Of a DNA stretch of 64,000 nt, positions 43,053-50,806 are shown piece after piece. The stretch covers positions 116,990 through 180,989 of the forward strand of contig MKSW01000022.1 of assembly GCA_001897425.1 (NCBI GenBank), written 5' to 3'. The DNA is from Actinobacteria bacterium 69-20. GTDB taxonomy: Bacteria; Actinomycetota; Actinomycetes; Mycobacteriales; Nakamurellaceae. Each line of letters begins with the position of its first letter. The first letter of the stretch is position 1. The notes beneath the pieces are model-generated. The model had not been told where the DNA came from and did no database searches. It was given only the letters and a program-made list of their open reading frames with translations. The position numbers and the translations under genes are program-made.

Positions 43053-43102
43053 ACCTACGAGAACGGCGTCATACCAACAGGTATGACGCCGTTCTCGTAG
43101 GT
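43053..43102. terminator. Perfect 23-bp hairpin built from two dispersed-motif copies
   Basis: The arms at 43053-43075 and 43080-43102 are exact complements with an AACA loop, and each contains GAACGGCGTCATACC. It lies between convergent ccsB and the small membrane-protein gene, so it probably acts as a bidirectional terminator. Confidence 0.8.
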
Positions 43103-43114
43103 CAGTCGAGGCGA

Positions 43115-43345
43115 TCAGTTGTTCTTGCCCTCGCCGCGAAGCCGCCGGTCGATCTCGGACAGGAACTCCGGGTCATCGTCCGGCGCGACGAACTTCGTCG
43201 GCGCCCGCCGGACGGGCCGTTGCAGCCGCACGGGGCGCTCGGCCATCTCGGTGCGATCGTCCTGCGACCGCCCGGCAGCACCGACGCCTCGCCATGCGAG
43301 CGCGATGACCATGACCGTCACTGCAAAGGCAACGATGAGGTACAC
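43115..43345 (-). CDS. Small single-helix membrane protein (Rv0530A-like)
   Basis: 76 residues. One N-terminal helix (YLIVAFAVTVMVIALAW), then a basic/acidic cytoplasmic tail ending in DDPEFLSEIDRRLRGE. GTG 43345 is preferred because GGAGG lies eight bases upstream; a GTG three codons earlier is open. It stands next to ccsB in convergent orientation, as in mycobacteria, which suggests but does not show a link to cytochrome biogenesis. No catalytic motif is present. Confidence 0.78.
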   Translation of the reverse strand: MYLIVAFAVTVMVIALAWRGVGAAGRSQDDRTEMAERPVRLQRPVRRAPTKFVAPDDDPEFLSEIDRRLRGEGKNN

Positions 43346-43390
43346 CGCGACCACCTCCCTTGTCGCCCTCAGCCTACGCGAGAGTCGGCA

Positions 43391-43630
43391 CTATGCGCCC
43401 GTGCCTCCCGATGTCGGGTCGACGGCATGGGTGGCCTCCATGGTGAGGTTCGCCAACAGCCGCTTGACCTCGGACTCGCGGAACCGCCGATGGCCGCCGG
43501 GGGTGCGAATCGACCCGATACGACCGGCCGATGCCCACCGCGTCACCGTTTTCGGGTCAACACGGAACATCTGGGCGACTTCGCCCGGGGTCAGCAGCCG
43601 CTCTGCGATCGGGGTGTTTTCGTCGTTCAC
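43391..43630 (-). CDS. bldC: BldC-family MerR-like DNA-binding protein
   Basis: 79 residues. ERLLTPGEVAQMFRVDPKTVTRWASAGRIGSIRTPGGHRRFRESEV is the BldC winged helix with its GGHRRF wing (shown in two parts: LLTPGEVAQMFRVDPKTV and TPGGHRRFRESEV). BldC controls developmental timing in Streptomyces and binds direct repeats as head-to-tail oligomers; it is also conserved in non-sporulating actinobacteria. GTG 43630 follows AGGAGG by six bases. The tail after the HTH is slightly longer than in Streptomyces. Confidence 0.93.
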   Translation of the reverse strand: MNDENTPIAERLLTPGEVAQMFRVDPKTVTRWASAGRIGSIRTPGGHRRFRESEVKRLLANLTMEATHAVDPTSGGTGA

Positions 43631-43706
43631 GTGGCACCTCCTTGACGATCGAGCCACTCGCCCATTGTGCCCGTTTCCTGCCCGACCATTCGAATCCTAT
43701 GGTTTA

Positions 43707-43727
43707 GGTAACGAATCGGTAACGATC
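43707..43727. promoter_or_regulatory. Tandem GGTAACGA repeats in bldC-lrp divergent spacer
   Basis: GGTAACGAATC (43707-43717) is followed directly by GGTAACGATC (43718-43727). Head-to-tail repeats would suit BldC or a winged-helix regulator. Which protein binds is not known. Confidence 0.4.
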
Positions 43728-43819
43728 GGCGGTGCCGTATCGTCCAAGGAGATCGGTGCGGCGGCGGGGTCGATCAAGCCGGTCGATCAGGCCGGTCGGT
43801 CGGGCAACTAGGAGTCGGG

Positions 43820-44314
43820 ATGGATGCGGTCGATCGCGGCGTGGTCGATGCCCTGCGGGTCGAGGGGCGGTTGAGCTACGCCGAGCTGGCACGGAAGGTG
43901 AACCTGTCGTCCTCCACCGTCCACGAGCGGGTGGCGAAGCTCGAATCCTCCGGCGTGATCAGCGGGTACCGGGCGGTCGTCGACCCGCGCCAGATCGGCC
44001 TGGACGTGACGGCGCTCATCGGGGTGCAGCCGGGGGAGTACGGCCGTGACGACGACATCGCCGTCGCGCTCGAGGCCATGCCCGAGGTCGAGAGCTGTTA
44101 CAGCGTCGCCGGTGAGGAGGCGTTCATCGTGCTGGTGCGGGTGGCGAGCGTGGACGATCTGCACCGGTACCTGGGGCGGTTGCGCGCTATCGACGGGGTG
44201 TCCCGGACGCGCACGACGGTGGTGCTGGCCACCCGGTTTGAGGGGCGGCCCGTGGCGGCCGGCGACGGGGCGGGGAGAGGTACGGGCGCGGCTACCCTTG
44301 GGTCTCGTGGATGA
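43820..44314 (+). CDS. Lrp/AsnC-family transcriptional regulator
   Basis: 164 residues. N-terminal HTH (LSYAELARKVNLSSSTVHERVAKLESSGVI) and a C-terminal RAM/AsnC effector-binding domain (GYRAVVDPRQIGLDVTALIGV, then SCYSVAGEEAFIVLVRV). It probably forms octamers and senses an amino acid. The last 15 residues are a Gly/Arg-rich tail. It overlaps the DUF4229 gene by eight bases. Divergent from bldC. The regulated genes are not evident. Confidence 0.92.
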   Translation: MDAVDRGVVDALRVEGRLSYAELARKVNLSSSTVHERVAKLESSGVISGYRAVVDPRQIGLDVTALIGVQPGEYGRDDDIAVALEAMPEVESCYSVAGEEAFIVLVRVASVDDLHRYLGRLRAIDGVSRTRTTVVLATRFEGRPVAAGDGAGRGTGAATLGSRG

Positions 44315-44699
44315 CGATGTTCGCGGCGTGACGCCGGCCGAGATGCCTGTTGCGGCGCCCGGGGCGGCCGAGGCGGCCGAGGTTTCGGAGGCGAGCGGGG
44401 CTTCGGCGGCGGGGCGCCGGGTACCGACGCTCGGTCGTGCGGTCGCCGTGTACACGCTGATCCGGGTCGGGCTGATCGTGGTGTTGACGGCACTGCTGGA
44501 GCTGGCCGGGAAGCCGTTCGGCATGCCGCTGATCGTGGCGCTGGCCTTCGCCATCGTGCTGCAACTGCCGCTCGCGGTACTGCTGTTCCGCCGGCAGCGC
44601 ACCGACCTGACGGCCGCGCTCGCGCGCGCCAAGTCGCGGCGCACCTCGGAGCGGGACCGGCTGCGGAGCGAACTCACCGGGCAGGAGCCGCAGGACTGA
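44307..44699 (+). CDS. DUF4229-like membrane protein
   Basis: 130 residues. An Ala/Glu-rich tail of about 40 residues, then two helices (about 46-66 and 72-92) and a basic C-terminus (FRRQRTDLTAALARAKSRRTSERDRLR). GTG 44307 overlaps the Lrp stop. Proteins of this kind lie beside menA in many actinobacteria, which suggests a role near the menaquinone enzymes, but nothing in the sequence shows activity. Confidence 0.78.
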   Translation: MDDDVRGVTPAEMPVAAPGAAEAAEVSEASGASAAGRRVPTLGRAVAVYTLIRVGLIVVLTALLELAGKPFGMPLIVALAFAIVLQLPLAVLLFRRQRTDLTAALARAKSRRTSERDRLRSELTGQEPQD

Positions 44700-44730
44700 G
44701 CCTGCGAATCCCTGCCCGCTCCCCCTCCTC

Positions 44731-44792
44731 GCCGAGCGGTGCGAAATGCACCGGTTTCGGTCCGATTTGTCGGCAATTTCGCACCTCTCGGC
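44731..44792 (+). repeat. 62-bp palindromic repeat, copy C
   Basis: Same element and orientation as copy B (13778-13845), with arms GCCGAGCGGTGCGAAAT and an imperfect complement. It lies between the convergent DUF4229 and menA genes, where it may also act as a terminator. Confidence 0.85.
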
Positions 44793-44798
44793 AGTGGA

Positions 44799-45692
44799 TT
44801 ACAACAGCAGCCCGATCAGCAGCAGGAGCGCGTAGCAGAACTCCGTCATCCCCGTCGCGCCCAAGACCGGGATCAGGGCCGGGCCGCGGGCGCCGCGGAG
44901 CACCTGGCGGACCGGCGCGATCGCCGGCAGCGCCGCCGCCAACGCGATGAGGCACCAGGGATGCCGCAGCCCCACCACCAGCACCGCGAGGAACGCGGCC
45001 GCGAGCATGGCGGCATACACCCGGCGGGTGAGCCCGTCGCCGAGGATGACGGCGAGGGTGCGTTTGCCGGTCGCGCCGTCGGTCGCCACATCGCGCAGAT
45101 TGTTCGCCACCAGGATCGCGCAGGCGAGCAGGCCCGTGCCCACCGCGAGCACGATCGAGGTGAGCGAAATCCGTTCGGCGATCACATATGTCGTGCCGAG
45201 TACGGCGACCAGGCCGAAGAACACGAAGACGAAGAGCTCCCCGAACCCGGCGTATCCGTACGGTCGCTTGCCGCCGGTGTAGAACCATGCGGCGGCGATC
45301 GAGGCCGCCCCGACGAGGATCAGCCACCAGGCGCTGGTGACCGCGAGCACGAGCCCGGCGGCGGCCGCGATCGCGAAGCAGGTGATGGCGCCGGCCTTGA
45401 CCGCTTGCGGCGGCGCGGCACCCGAACCCACCAGCCGGAACGGGCCGACGCGGTGCGCGCCGTCGGTCCCGCGGATGCCGTCGGAATAGTCGTTCGCGTA
45501 GTTCACGCCGACCTGCAGGGCCAGCGCGACGATGAGGGCGAGCGCGGCCTTGAGCCACGACTCGGCGGTCCACGGCGAGTGGTGTACGCCGAGGATCGCC
45601 GCGCCGGCACCGCAACCGACCAGTACCGGCGCGACCGCCGCGGGCAGGGTGCGCGGACGGGCAGCGGAGACCCACTGGGCTGCGGTTGCCAC
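44799..45692 (-). CDS. menA: 1,4-dihydroxy-2-naphthoate polyprenyltransferase
   Basis: Membrane enzyme that joins the isoprenoid chain to DHNA, giving demethylmenaquinone. 297 residues, about nine helices. UbiA-type Asp motif in NYANDYSDGIRGTD (NDxxD) with GPFRLVGSG after it; the second Asp-rich loop reads NNLRDVATDGATGKRTL. Length and N-terminus (WVSAARPRTLPAAVAPVLVG) are typical. It is on the same strand as menE and menB, forming the menaquinone group of this window. Confidence 0.95.
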   Translation of the reverse strand: MATAAQWVSAARPRTLPAAVAPVLVGCGAGAAILGVHHSPWTAESWLKAALALIVALALQVGVNYANDYSDGIRGTDGAHRVGPFRLVGSGAAPPQAVKAGAITCFAIAAAAGLVLAVTSAWWLILVGAASIAAAWFYTGGKRPYGYAGFGELFVFVFFGLVAVLGTTYVIAERISLTSIVLAVGTGLLACAILVANNLRDVATDGATGKRTLAVILGDGLTRRVYAAMLAAAFLAVLVVGLRHPWCLIALAAALPAIAPVRQVLRGARGPALIPVLGATGMTEFCYALLLLIGLLL

Positions 45693-45703
45693 GAGGCCTG
45701 AGC

Positions 45704-47038
45704 CTATCGGTGAACGAGGGCGCGCACCGCGGCCCGGTCGGGTTTGCCGGATGGCAGGTGCGGGATGGCGTCCACGGTCACGATGTGCCGGGGCCGATGG
45801 GCTGCGGGCAGATCGGTCAGTGCGGCTCGCAGCGACGCGACATCCCAGCTACACCAAGCGGTCTCACCTGCACGGCCCGCCGCGACGGTCGCGTCGACTG
45901 TGCCCAGTGCGCCCAACGCTGCGCGCCGATCCGGGACGATGACGGCGGCCACCACCTGGCCCCAGGTCTTGTCCGGCACACCCACGACGACCGCGTCCTC
46001 GACACCGGCCAGTCGCTTGATCGCCGCCTCGACGGGTCCCGGAGCGACATTGATCCCGCCGGTGACGATGACGTCGTCGATCCGCCCGAGGACGGTGAGC
46101 GTTCCGTCGGCGGCGATCTCGCCGGTGTCCGCGGTGACGAAGCTCCCGGGCCGGGCGAATGCCGCGTCCCCGGGCCGGTTGCGGTACCCGCGGGCGACCA
46201 TCGGGCCGGTCAGCACGATCGCCCCGGGGCTGCCGACCGCATCGGGGTCGTTGATTGCGTTGTTGTGGAATGTCTTGCCGCTGAGTGCCTTGTCGTCGAG
46301 TGTCTTGTCGTGGCATGTGACGGTGACGCCATCCAGCGGAACGCCGTCATAGACGCAGCCGCCGCAGGTCTCCGTCATGCCGTAGGTGGTGACGACGGGA
46401 ACCCTTGCGGCCCTGGCAGTTTCGAGAAGTGTCGGCGGTGTCGCCGCCCCACCCACCAGCACGGCGTCGAAGATCTCGGCGGTCGCCGCGGCCGCGTCGG
46501 CGTCCGCGAGGATCCGCCGCAGTTGCGTCGGCACCAGCGAGACGTACCGCCGCGGACCAGGCAGTCGCTGCGCGTGCGTAACGAAATCCGTTGCAGTGAA
46601 AGGCTTTTCACGGTCCATCACCGCCGGCTCGGTGCCGGCCCGCGCCGCACGGAGCAGCACCTGCATGCCGGCGATGTGCTCGGCAGGCAGGGCGAGCAGC
46701 CACGTGCCGGGCCCGCCGAGCCTGGCTTCGGTCGCGGCGGCTGAGGCCGCGAGTTGGCCGGCCGATACCAGCACCCCCTTCGGGGTTCCCGTGGAGCCGG
46801 AGGTCGGCATGACGAGTGCGGTCGGGTCGGCGGGGTCGTCCTCGCCGGTGCGGAGGGCCGCGTCTGGTGCCGGGCCCGCGCCGAGCGCGGCGATGATGTC
46901 GCCCGCGCGCGGATCGCGCTGGCCGATCGGCAACAGCACCGGGCCGGCACCGGTGAGCGCGGACCGCAGCAGGGGGAGCAGGTGCAGCACCTCGCCATCG
47001 ACCGGGATGGCGATCGGGTTCACCCGGCGCACGGTCAT
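45704..47038 (-). CDS. menE: o-Succinylbenzoate-CoA ligase
   Basis: ATP-dependent ligase of menaquinone synthesis, ANL superfamily, 444 residues. P-loop PTSGSTGTPKG at about 78-88, TTYGMTETCGGCVYDG (A5), TADTGEIAADG (A7), LGRIDDVIVTGGINVAPG (A8) and LPSGKPDR with the A10 Lys. The intact P-loop contrasts with the ligase at 29106. An insert between A5 and A7 consists of degenerate repeats (TLDDKALSGKTFHNN). menA follows after 11 bases and menB precedes, so all three are likely co-transcribed. Confidence 0.94.
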   Translation of the reverse strand: MTVRRVNPIAIPVDGEVLHLLPLLRSALTGAGPVLLPIGQRDPRAGDIIAALGAGPAPDAALRTGEDDPADPTALVMPTSGSTGTPKGVLVSAGQLAASAAATEARLGGPGTWLLALPAEHIAGMQVLLRAARAGTEPAVMDREKPFTATDFVTHAQRLPGPRRYVSLVPTQLRRILADADAAAATAEIFDAVLVGGAATPPTLLETARAARVPVVTTYGMTETCGGCVYDGVPLDGVTVTCHDKTLDDKALSGKTFHNNAINDPDAVGSPGAIVLTGPMVARGYRNRPGDAAFARPGSFVTADTGEIAADGTLTVLGRIDDVIVTGGINVAPGPVEAAIKRLAGVEDAVVVGVPDKTWGQVVAAVIVPDRRAALGALGTVDATVAAGRAGETAWCSWDVASLRAALTDLPAAHRPRHIVTVDAIPHLPSGKPDRAAVRALVHR

Positions 47039-47120
47039 CGTCGTTTCTCCGGATGATCATCTTCTGTGGGGGATCCGTTGCGGTTTCCGGAACAAATCCC
47101 ACTCAACAGGTGATCATCCC

Positions 47121-48086
47121 TTAAAAGGCCCATGGGAAACCGGTGAAGTCGGGGGAGCGCTTCTGCAGGAAGGCGTCTCGCCCCTCGACGGCCTCGTCGG
47201 TGCCGTACGCCAGGCGGGTCGCCTCCCCGGCGAACAGCTGCTGGCCGACCAGGCCGTCGTCCACCAGGTTGAAGGCGTATTTCAGCATTCGTTGCGCGGT
47301 GGGTGATTTCGCGTTGATCGCGGCGGCCCAATCGAGAGCCGTGGCTTCGAGGTCCGCATGCGCCACCACCTCGTTCACCGCGCCCATCGCGTGCATCTGC
47401 GCCGCGGTGTATTCGCGCCCGAGGAAGAAGATCTCGCGAGCGAACTTCTGGCCGACCATGCGGGCGAGATAGGCGCTGCCGTAGCCCGCGTCGAAGGAGC
47501 CGACGTCGGCATCGGTCTGCTTGAACATCGCGTGCTCGCGGGAGGCCAGCGTCAGATCGCACACCACGTGCAGCGAATGCCCGCCGCCGGCCGCCCACCC
47601 GGGAACCACGGCGATCACGATCTTCGGCATGAACCGGATCAGCCGCTGCACTTCGAGGATGTGCAGCCGCCCCCCGCGCGCCGGGTCCACGGTCTCGCCG
47701 GTGTCGCCGGACGCGTACTTGTAGCCGTCCCGGCCGCGGATCCGCTGATCTCCGCCGGAACAGAACGCCCAGCCACCGTCCCGCGGCGACGGCCCGTTCC
47801 CGGTGAGCAGCACGCAGCCCACCGACGAGGTCTGCCGCGCGTGGTCGAGCGCGGTGTACAGCTCGTCGACCGTCCGCGGACGGAACGCGTTGCGCACCTC
47901 GGGCCGGTTGAACGCGATGCGCACCGTCGGCAGATCACGCACTGCTCCGCCGGCGGTGCCGATCGCGGCACCGGACCGATCCACCGCGCGGTGATAGGTG
48001 ATGTCGGAGAAGTCGAACCCCTCGACGGGCCGCCATCGCTCGGTGTCGAAGATCGCGCTCACCGGCTCTGCCGCGGACGTCGTCAT
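47121..48086 (-). CDS. menB: 1,4-dihydroxy-2-naphthoyl-CoA synthase
   Basis: Crotonase-fold enzyme closing the naphthoquinone ring. 321 residues. RIAFNRPEVRNAFRPRTVDE, GWAFCSGGDQRIRG (oxyanion hole and the region binding bicarbonate or Asp), and VVPGWAAGGGHSLHVVCDLTLAS are characteristic, and the long C-terminus with FQ-type swapped helix matches actinobacterial MenB. ATG 48086 is chosen; the frame is open 39 codons further but without family similarity. It is divergent from the catabolic block beginning at 48338. Confidence 0.96.
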   Translation of the reverse strand: MTTSAAEPVSAIFDTERWRPVEGFDFSDITYHRAVDRSGAAIGTAGGAVRDLPTVRIAFNRPEVRNAFRPRTVDELYTALDHARQTSSVGCVLLTGNGPSPRDGGWAFCSGGDQRIRGRDGYKYASGDTGETVDPARGGRLHILEVQRLIRFMPKIVIAVVPGWAAGGGHSLHVVCDLTLASREHAMFKQTDADVGSFDAGYGSAYLARMVGQKFAREIFFLGREYTAAQMHAMGAVNEVVAHADLEATALDWAAAINAKSPTAQRMLKYAFNLVDDGLVGQQLFAGEATRLAYGTDEAVEGRDAFLQKRSPDFTGFPWAF

Positions 48087-48237
48087 ACTCGCCAGCCTAT
48101 ATTTCGCGACCTGACACGCAGCCCCTGTGGCCGGTCGTTGCGGCGGCGACCTGCCTGGGTGGTATCGGATCGGGTCCGGCGCGGTGCCCGGGAGGGCTGA
48201 CACCCCGGCGACGAATGCGCTAATATACCCATATCAC

Positions 48238-48251
48238 GTAAGACGTCCTAC
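48238..48251. promoter_or_regulatory. Palindromic operator before the catabolic block
   Basis: GTAAGACGTCCTAC is a near-palindrome (12 of 14 paired). TAAGACGTCCTACC shares 12 of 14 bases with TAAGACATCATACC at 62620-62633, before the ABC ATPase. An A/T-rich TAATATACCC lies upstream as a possible promoter part. Confidence 0.5.
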
Positions 48252-48337
48252 CGACCATGACTGCGGCTGTGGTCGGTGCGGGTCCGGGCGGTCGCGCGCA
48301 GGCGCCGCTGCCGGGCGGCAGACAGGAGAGTGCAGTC

Positions 48338-49126
48338 GTGCTCAAGTCCGTTTCCATCCAGCTCATGTGGGCCGGCCTGCCGTTTCCGGAGCGGGTCGCC
48401 AGGGCCGCGGCGGCGGGTTTCGATCTGGTCGACCTGTGGGACCAGCGCAATAGCGACATCCACGCCGTCCACGACGCGTGCCAGGTGCACGGGATCGGCA
48501 TCAACGGCTTCTTCGCCACTCGCGATACCTCGCTGTGCGACCCGGGGAGTCGGACCGCGGTACTGGACGAGATCAAGGCCAATCTGGACGTGGCCGTCGC
48601 CGTCGGCGCCCGGCAGATGCACTGCTTCTCGAACGCGATCCGGCCCGGCGGCATCGTCGCCGTCGCACCGCCGTTGGCCCCGGAGGCGCTGATGGAATCG
48701 TGCGCCGAGGCGCTCAGTGCCGCAGCGGATCTCGTGGCCGGCACCGGTGTGCAACTGGTTCTCGAACATCTCAACACCGTGTTCCTGCCCGGGTATCTGT
48801 GGGACGACGTGAACATGACCGCCGGCCTCGCCCGGCTGATCAACCGCCCGGAGATCGGCGTGGTCTTCGACACCTACCATCAGCAGCTCACCTACGGTCG
48901 GCTCACCGACAGCCTGGTCGCCTGCCTGCCGCAGCTCGCCCGAGTCGATCTTGCGGAGGTGCCCGGCCGATTCGAGCCGGGGCAGGGTGAGATCGATATG
49001 GCCTATCTGCTCCGCATTCTCGCTGAGCATGGCTGGGACAAGACCGTCACATTCGAAACCACCCCGTCCGACGGCAACCCGGAAACCGCACTGGCCGCGA
49101 TCAACACGTTGATGCCGCTGCGGTGA
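48338..49126 (+). CDS. TIM-barrel isomerase, hydroxypyruvate isomerase (Hyi)-like
   Basis: 262 residues, xylose-isomerase-like TIM barrel. Metal and catalytic positions appear in LVLEHLN (Glu), FDTYHQ (Asp/His) and FETTP (Glu), as in Hyi and related aldose-ketose isomerases. GTG 48338 follows AGGAGA; an upstream open part has no family similarity. It is the first gene of the catabolic block, with the palindromic site 90 bases upstream, and two SDR genes follow on the same strand. The substrate is not known; hydroxypyruvate/tartronate semialdehyde is one option. Confidence 0.85.
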   Translation: MLKSVSIQLMWAGLPFPERVARAAAAGFDLVDLWDQRNSDIHAVHDACQVHGIGINGFFATRDTSLCDPGSRTAVLDEIKANLDVAVAVGARQMHCFSNAIRPGGIVAVAPPLAPEALMESCAEALSAAADLVAGTGVQLVLEHLNTVFLPGYLWDDVNMTAGLARLINRPEIGVVFDTYHQQLTYGRLTDSLVACLPQLARVDLAEVPGRFEPGQGEIDMAYLLRILAEHGWDKTVTFETTPSDGNPETALAAINTLMPLR

Positions 49127-49193
49127 TGCCGCGGCACCGGACACCCGCCCTTCATCCGCGCACGGATGCGCGCCGACCCAGGAGTTCCTGCCG

Positions 49194-49943
49194 ATGAGCA
49201 CAGACCTTTTCGACCTGTCCGGGAAAATCGCCCTCATCAGCGGGGCCGGATCACCGGGTGGCCAGGGCGCTGCGCAGGCGCGGCTGTTCGCCGAACACGG
49301 TGCGCGGGTCGTGATCGGGGACCTGCCCTCCTCGGCCGGGCGCGAGGTGGCCGCCGAGATCGGCGATGTGGCGATGTTCGTCGAGCTGGACGTCACCGAC
49401 GAGGCCTCCTGGGCCGCCGCCGTGGCGGCGACGAAGGCCCGCTGGGGGGCGCCGAGCATCCTGTCCAACACAGCGGGCGTGTGGCTGATGAAGGGCATCC
49501 TGGAGACCAGCTTCGCCGAGTACCAGAAGGTGATCGCGGTGAACCAGGTCGGTGTGTACCTGGGCATGGCCGCGGTGCTGCCGGATATGAAGGCTGCGGG
49601 ATCGGGTGCGATCGTCAATATTTCGTCGGTGTCCGGGATCAAGGGTGGCGGGCAGCCGTTCGCCTATGCCGCGAGCAAGTGGGCGGTTCTGGGTATGACG
49701 CATCAGGCTGCGCACGACATGGCGAAATACGGCATCCGTATCAACGCCATCTGCCCCGGCGTGGTGGACACCCCGATGATCGAGGGCGGCAAGCCGGTAC
49801 TGGAACACCTCGAATCGATGATCCCGACCGGGCGGGCCGGCCAACCATCGGAGATCGCGTCGATCGCCCTGTTCCTGGTGAGCGCTGCGAGCAGCTATGT
49901 CTCGGGCACCCAGATCGTCGCGGACGCGTCGCTGACGGCGTAG
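49194..49943 (+). CDS. SDR-family oxidoreductase
   Basis: 249 residues, classical SDR. Cofactor loop SGAGSPGGQG (TGxxxGxG type), acidic residue after the second strand (GDLP) suggesting NAD+, SNTAG, catalytic Ser in NISSVSG, YAASK, and CPGVVDTPM. ATG 49194 follows AGGAGT. It lies 67 bases after the isomerase and 77 before a second SDR, presumably one transcript. It likely oxidises an alcohol intermediate. Confidence 0.9.
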   Translation: MSTDLFDLSGKIALISGAGSPGGQGAAQARLFAEHGARVVIGDLPSSAGREVAAEIGDVAMFVELDVTDEASWAAAVAATKARWGAPSILSNTAGVWLMKGILETSFAEYQKVIAVNQVGVYLGMAAVLPDMKAAGSGAIVNISSVSGIKGGGQPFAYAASKWAVLGMTHQAAHDMAKYGIRINAICPGVVDTPMIEGGKPVLEHLESMIPTGRAGQPSEIASIALFLVSAASSYVSGTQIVADASLTA

Positions 49944-50020
49944 TCCCGGAAGGGGCAAGGCCGGCGTAGGCGTCGGCAGCACGCACCATCAACCCGTACC
50001 GATCGAGGGGAGCACGTGAT

Positions 50021-50785
50021 ATGTGGGCAGAACTTCAGGGCGCAGTGGGCGTCATCACCGGCGGCGCCGGCGCCATCGGGTCCGAGACCGCCGCTGTCTT
50101 CGCCGAGCACGGCGTCACCGTTGCGATCGCCGACATCGTCGATCCGTCACCCGTGGTGGCGCGGATCGACTCGGCAGGCGGCCGGGCACTGGGCGTGCAG
50201 GCGGACATGAACGATCCGGATGCGGTCGATCGGATGGTGACCGATGTCCTGGAGTTCTCCGGTGGGCGGATCGATTTCCTGATCAACTTCGCCGGGCTGT
50301 TCAACGATGTGCCCCGGGTTCCGTTCTGGGAGATCGACCTGGCGATGTGGGATTCGGTCGTCGAGTCCAACGTGCGCACCGCGTTTCTCGCGACCCGCGC
50401 CGTCAGCGAGCCGATGCGTGCGGCCGGCCACGGCCGGATCGTGCACGTCAGCTCGAACACCGCCGCGTTCGGCATGGGCAACTTCCTGCATTACACCTCC
50501 GCGAAGGCCGCTCTGGTCGGCATGGCGCGGTCGATGGCCCGGGAACTCGGCCCGTTCGGCATCGCGGTCAACGCGGTCGGGCCCGGCCTGGTGCACACCC
50601 CGGCGGTCGTCGCAGCGCAGGAGCAGAAGTACCTCGACTTGGTGGTGAACGGGCAGTGCCTGCGCCAGCCGATCGTGCAGCGCGACATCGTCGATGCGGT
50701 CGCGTTTCTCGTCTCCCCGGCCTCCCGCATGGTGACCGGCCAGACGCTGCTCGTCAACGGCGGCGCGACGATGGGCTCGTTCTGA
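50021..50785 (+). CDS. SDR-family oxidoreductase
   Basis: 254 residues, classical SDR different from its neighbour. Cofactor loop GGAGAIG, ADIVD (Asp, NAD-preferring), NFAG, HVSSNTA, YTSAK (Tyr/Lys pair), GPGLVHTP and a closing TGQTLLVNGGATMG. The start follows a GAGG-like site. It is convergent with the amidohydrolase at 50807, with a 21-base gap. It may act on a different step of the same path as the SDR before it. Confidence 0.9.
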   Translation: MWAELQGAVGVITGGAGAIGSETAAVFAEHGVTVAIADIVDPSPVVARIDSAGGRALGVQADMNDPDAVDRMVTDVLEFSGGRIDFLINFAGLFNDVPRVPFWEIDLAMWDSVVESNVRTAFLATRAVSEPMRAAGHGRIVHVSSNTAAFGMGNFLHYTSAKAALVGMARSMARELGPFGIAVNAVGPGLVHTPAVVAAQEQKYLDLVVNGQCLRQPIVQRDIVDAVAFLVSPASRMVTGQTLLVNGGATMGSF

Positions 50786-50806
50786 GCACACCCGGTTCGC
50801 GCAGGC

